DNA from: Photobacterium iliopiscarium
Lineage (GTDB): Bacteria > Pseudomonadota > Gammaproteobacteria > Enterobacterales > Vibrionaceae
Length of the DNA: 64,000 bases
Direction: 5' to 3'
Assembly: GCF_003026395.1 (NCBI RefSeq)
Contig: NZ_PYOO01000008.1
Location: 103,201 to 167,200 of the forward strand
The notes under the pieces were generated by a model that saw nothing but the letters and a program-made list of their open reading frames with translations, was not told the origin of the DNA and made no database searches. The stretch's first letter is position 1; each line of letters opens with the position of its first letter. Below are positions 62,020-64,000 of the stretch, piece by piece. The translations under genes and the position numbers were made by a program.

Positions 62020-62105
62020 GATAGTTGGTTTTTTTGTGATTTATTTATTTTGATTATTCTGCATAGGTATATATTGCAGGCGGAAGTTTTCAAAAGAGTA
62101 ATATC

Positions 62106-63635
62106 ATGATTAATAAGAAATATATAAAAAAAGCGATTGTGAGTGCTGTAGCGTTAGGTATCGTTGGCTATGGTGCAATTGTATACATTATACATAAAGA
62201 AGATGTTGCTTTAGCAAATAAACGCTTAGATGCTTTATCACTGCATAATATTGATGATCTTTCGGCTCAAGCAATGCGTTTGTTAGCAGAAAAAGGCTGT
62301 GCAGATTGTCATACGCCCAACAGTCCACTGCCGTTTTATGCCAAAGTGCCTGGTGTGAAACAAACGATGCAAGCAGATATTGATAAGGCTAATCAATCGT
62401 TTGAACTTGTACCTGTTGTACAGGCCGTAGAGCAGCATCAAGCCGTAAATCAAGTCGCGCTTGCTAAATTAGAGTTTGTTCTTAACAATAACTCTATGCC
62501 AATTCCTAAATATTTAGCGATACACTGGCCATCAGCATACCTCAACAGTGCAGATAGACAGTTGTTGTTAAATTGGATCAAGCATCAACGCCAACAATAT
62601 TATCCGAACCCAACCGCAGCACCACAGTTTAAGAATTTGGCCATTCAACCAATTCATACCGTATTTAAAACAGATCCAGCGAAAGTTGCATTAGGGTTAT
62701 CGCTTTACAATAACATTCACTTATCAGCTAATAATAAGTATGCATGTTCAAGTTGTCACTCTATTCATACCGGTGGCACAGATAATTTGCCAACCAGTTT
62801 AGGTATCAATAATCTTGATGATCCTATGAATGCGCCAACCGTTTATGATTCTGCCTTTAATATGAGTCAGTTCTGGAATGGTCGTGCGGCAGATCTAGCG
62901 GCTCAAGCGGCAGGGCCTATTTTTAATCCCGTTGAAATGGGATCAAAAAATTGGGGCAATATCATTGCTAAACTTAAGCAAGATCCTCAGTTAGTTAAAT
63001 TATTTGATGCTTCATATAAAGATGGCATGACAGGGGCGAATATCACCAATGCGATTGCCGAATATGAGAAAACATTAATCACCACTAATAGCCGTTTTGA
63101 CCAATACTTAGAAGGTAATTTAAGTGCATTAACGCCTAAAGAAATCGAAGGCTTTAAATTGTTCTTAAAAACAGGGTGTCAAACTTGTCACGTTGGTCAA
63201 AGTATGGGTGGACAGTCATACGAGAAGATGGGCGTCTATAGTAGCTTCTTTGATAATCTTAAAGGTAAGCATATTGAGGGTGATAAAGGACGTTATTTAG
63301 TTACTCATAATGAAAAGCAAATGCATTATTTTAAAGTACCTAATTTACGTAATATTGCGATAACTGGGCCTTATTTCTCTGGCGGTCGCGCGGCAACGTT
63401 ATCTGAAGCGGTTAATGCAATGGCGAAGTATCAGTGTAATACTGATTTTACACCAAAAGAAACCCAAGCCATGGTCGCTTATTTAAAAACACTGACAGGT
63501 GAGTATCAGGGTAAGACATTAACTAACCCTAATTGCCATGATGTGAATGGTCAGCAAGTGTGTAATAGCGCGAAAGATCAAGTTTGGAAACAAGTGACGG
63601 GTCGTAAGCTACCTACTGAAATGTCGCTTAACTAA
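62106..63635 (+). CDS. tri-haem cytochrome c peroxidase (YhjA-type quinol peroxidase)
   Basis: This 509-residue protein has an N-terminal membrane anchor (about 8-29) and three haem c sites: CADCH (Cys65, His69), CSSCH (Cys214, His218) and CQTCH (Cys358, His362). The last two form the classical di-haem CcpA peroxidase (with MNAPTVYDSAFNMSQFWNGR and YFSGGRAATL). The first is the extra N-terminal haem of YhjA-type enzymes, which take electrons from quinol. It reduces hydrogen peroxide in the periplasm, probably under low oxygen given the FNR site. A terminator follows. Confidence 0.93.
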   Translation: MINKKYIKKAIVSAVALGIVGYGAIVYIIHKEDVALANKRLDALSLHNIDDLSAQAMRLLAEKGCADCHTPNSPLPFYAKVPGVKQTMQADIDKANQSFELVPVVQAVEQHQAVNQVALAKLEFVLNNNSMPIPKYLAIHWPSAYLNSADRQLLLNWIKHQRQQYYPNPTAAPQFKNLAIQPIHTVFKTDPAKVALGLSLYNNIHLSANNKYACSSCHSIHTGGTDNLPTSLGINNLDDPMNAPTVYDSAFNMSQFWNGRAADLAAQAAGPIFNPVEMGSKNWGNIIAKLKQDPQLVKLFDASYKDGMTGANITNAIAEYEKTLITTNSRFDQYLEGNLSALTPKEIEGFKLFLKTGCQTCHVGQSMGGQSYEKMGVYSSFFDNLKGKHIEGDKGRYLVTHNEKQMHYFKVPNLRNIAITGPYFSGGRAATLSEAVNAMAKYQCNTDFTPKETQAMVAYLKTLTGEYQGKTLTNPNCHDVNGQQVCNSAKDQVWKQVTGRKLPTEMSLN

Positions 63636-63662
63636 ATGTAATGTGGACTGATGATTGATAAT

Positions 63663-63690
63663 AGCCGCCACGTTATATGGCGGCTTTTTT
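63663..63690 (+). terminator. terminator after the peroxidase
   Basis: AGCCGCCA and TGGCGGCT form a perfect stem around a 7-base loop, followed by TTTTTG. Confidence 0.9.
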
Positions 63691-63741
63691 GTTTTCTGAT
63701 TTTAAATATTAGGTATTTACATCACAACCACAACAAACAAT

Positions 63742-63809
63742 GGACAGCCATATTTTTGCACATCAATAGACGAAAAAATTACAAGGACAGCCATAACCTT
63801 GCACATCAA
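63742..63809 (+). repeat. two 25-bp direct repeats upstream of the transposase
   Basis: A unit beginning GGACAGCCATA and ending TTGCACATCAA occurs at 63742-63766 and 63785-63809, 43 bp apart, with three mismatches in the middle (TTT versus ACC). It sits just before the Y1-type transposase gene and shares its core with the inverted element at 3233-3300. It is probably an associated REP-like or end sequence. Confidence 0.7.
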
Positions 63810-63843
63810 CCATGAGTAACTACACTTAAGCTTCACGTTGCTT

Positions 63844-64000
63844 ATGGTGAAACGAATGACAATTTCAAGACGAAAATTGATAGAGCCTCAAATTACGCCT
63901 TTTTATCATGTAATTAATCGTTGTGTACGTCGTGCATATTTATGTGGGGATGATCCATATGACGGTAAAAACTATCAGCACCGTCGCGGTTGGATAGTAA
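63844..64000 (+). mobile_element. Y1/RAYT-type transposase, 5' part only
   Basis: The frame from the ATG at 63844 (another ATG at 63856 is in frame) gives 52 residues before the window ends. MTISRRKLIEPQITPFYHVI, NRCVRRAYLCGDDPYDGKNY and QHRRGWIV match the start of IS200-like/REP-associated tyrosine transposases common in gammaproteobacteria, where the family reads TPYYHCVSRCVRRAFLCG. The HUH and catalytic Tyr regions lie outside the window, so intactness cannot be judged. Confidence 0.85.

Larger units (their letters stand above)
61795..62105. other. promoter region of the tri-haem peroxidase
   Basis: This 311-bp gap holds the terminator of the two-component operon (61851-61891) and a perfect FNR site (62006-62019) about 87 bp upstream of the peroxidase start. 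A GGCGGAAG lies further upstream of the ATG. No gene was seen. Confidence 0.6.

Overview
The window looks like a chromosomal segment from a marine gammaproteobacterium of the Vibrionaceae, most likely Photobacterium. The clues are the AT-rich composition, a KtrA/KtrB potassium system of Vibrio length, SpeG, a flavin reductase close to the Vibrio fischeri FRase I type, a trypsin-like protease with a GlyGly-CTERM tail, and DUF3157, YaeQ and YceH proteins. This assignment is inferred from remembered family resemblance; no search was run. No rRNA, tRNA, CRISPR array or complete insertion sequence was seen.

Layout. 1-3121: MurNAc recycling, with truncated murR divergent from murQP and CRP and repressor sites between them. 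3122-7752: an accessory AT-rich insert with a REP-like remnant at its left edge and a two-gene McrBC-like system (coiled-coil AAA+ ATPase plus DUF2357/PD-(D/E)XK nuclease). 8197-10402: a large RluA-type pseudouridine synthase and an acidic HPF-like protein. 10514-17082 (minus): cytochrome bo3 quinol oxidase cyoABCDE extended by Sco1, PCu(A)C and an unknown exported protein. 17969-19146: a membrane protein and a peroxiredoxin-like protein. 19363-24739: an alpha-glucoside locus of LacI regulator, GH13 glucosidase, PTS IICB and an EEP-family phosphatase resembling maltose-6'-phosphate phosphatase (MapP).

24819-36505: mixed housekeeping and unknown genes (DUF3157, YccS/FUSC, nitroreductase, LysR, TauE/SafE, NfeD/QmcA pair, a ToxR/CadC-like membrane regulator and several orphans). 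36717-47949: a receiver-GGDEF cyclase, YceH, GIY-YIG, YaeQ, YdcF-like, ktrAB, VanZ-like, an EEP lipoprotein, an FMN reductase/LysR divergent pair and speG.

48016-53407: a GST divergent from a reductive dehalogenase operon: rdhA (Tat signal, two Fe-S clusters), rdhB anchor, a TPR protein, an RdhC/NosR-like FMN and Fe-S membrane protein, and a small one-helix membrane protein. 53579-56435: AraC regulator, coniferyl-aldehyde-dehydrogenase-like enzyme and RDD protein. 56513-58757: YjdM/PhnA and the GlyGly-CTERM protease. 58758-59721: a long AT-rich gap with clustered DnaA-box-like sites. 59722-61794: a CpxRA-like two-component pair. 62106-63635: a tri-haem YhjA-type peroxidase behind a perfect FNR site. 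The right edge cuts a Y1/RAYT-type transposase preceded by two 25-bp direct repeats.

The most noteworthy parts are the McrBC-like pair, the rdh operon with its embedded TPR gene, and the PTS/MapP-like/GH13 locus, which suggests import of a disaccharide as its phosphate followed by dephosphorylation and hydrolysis.
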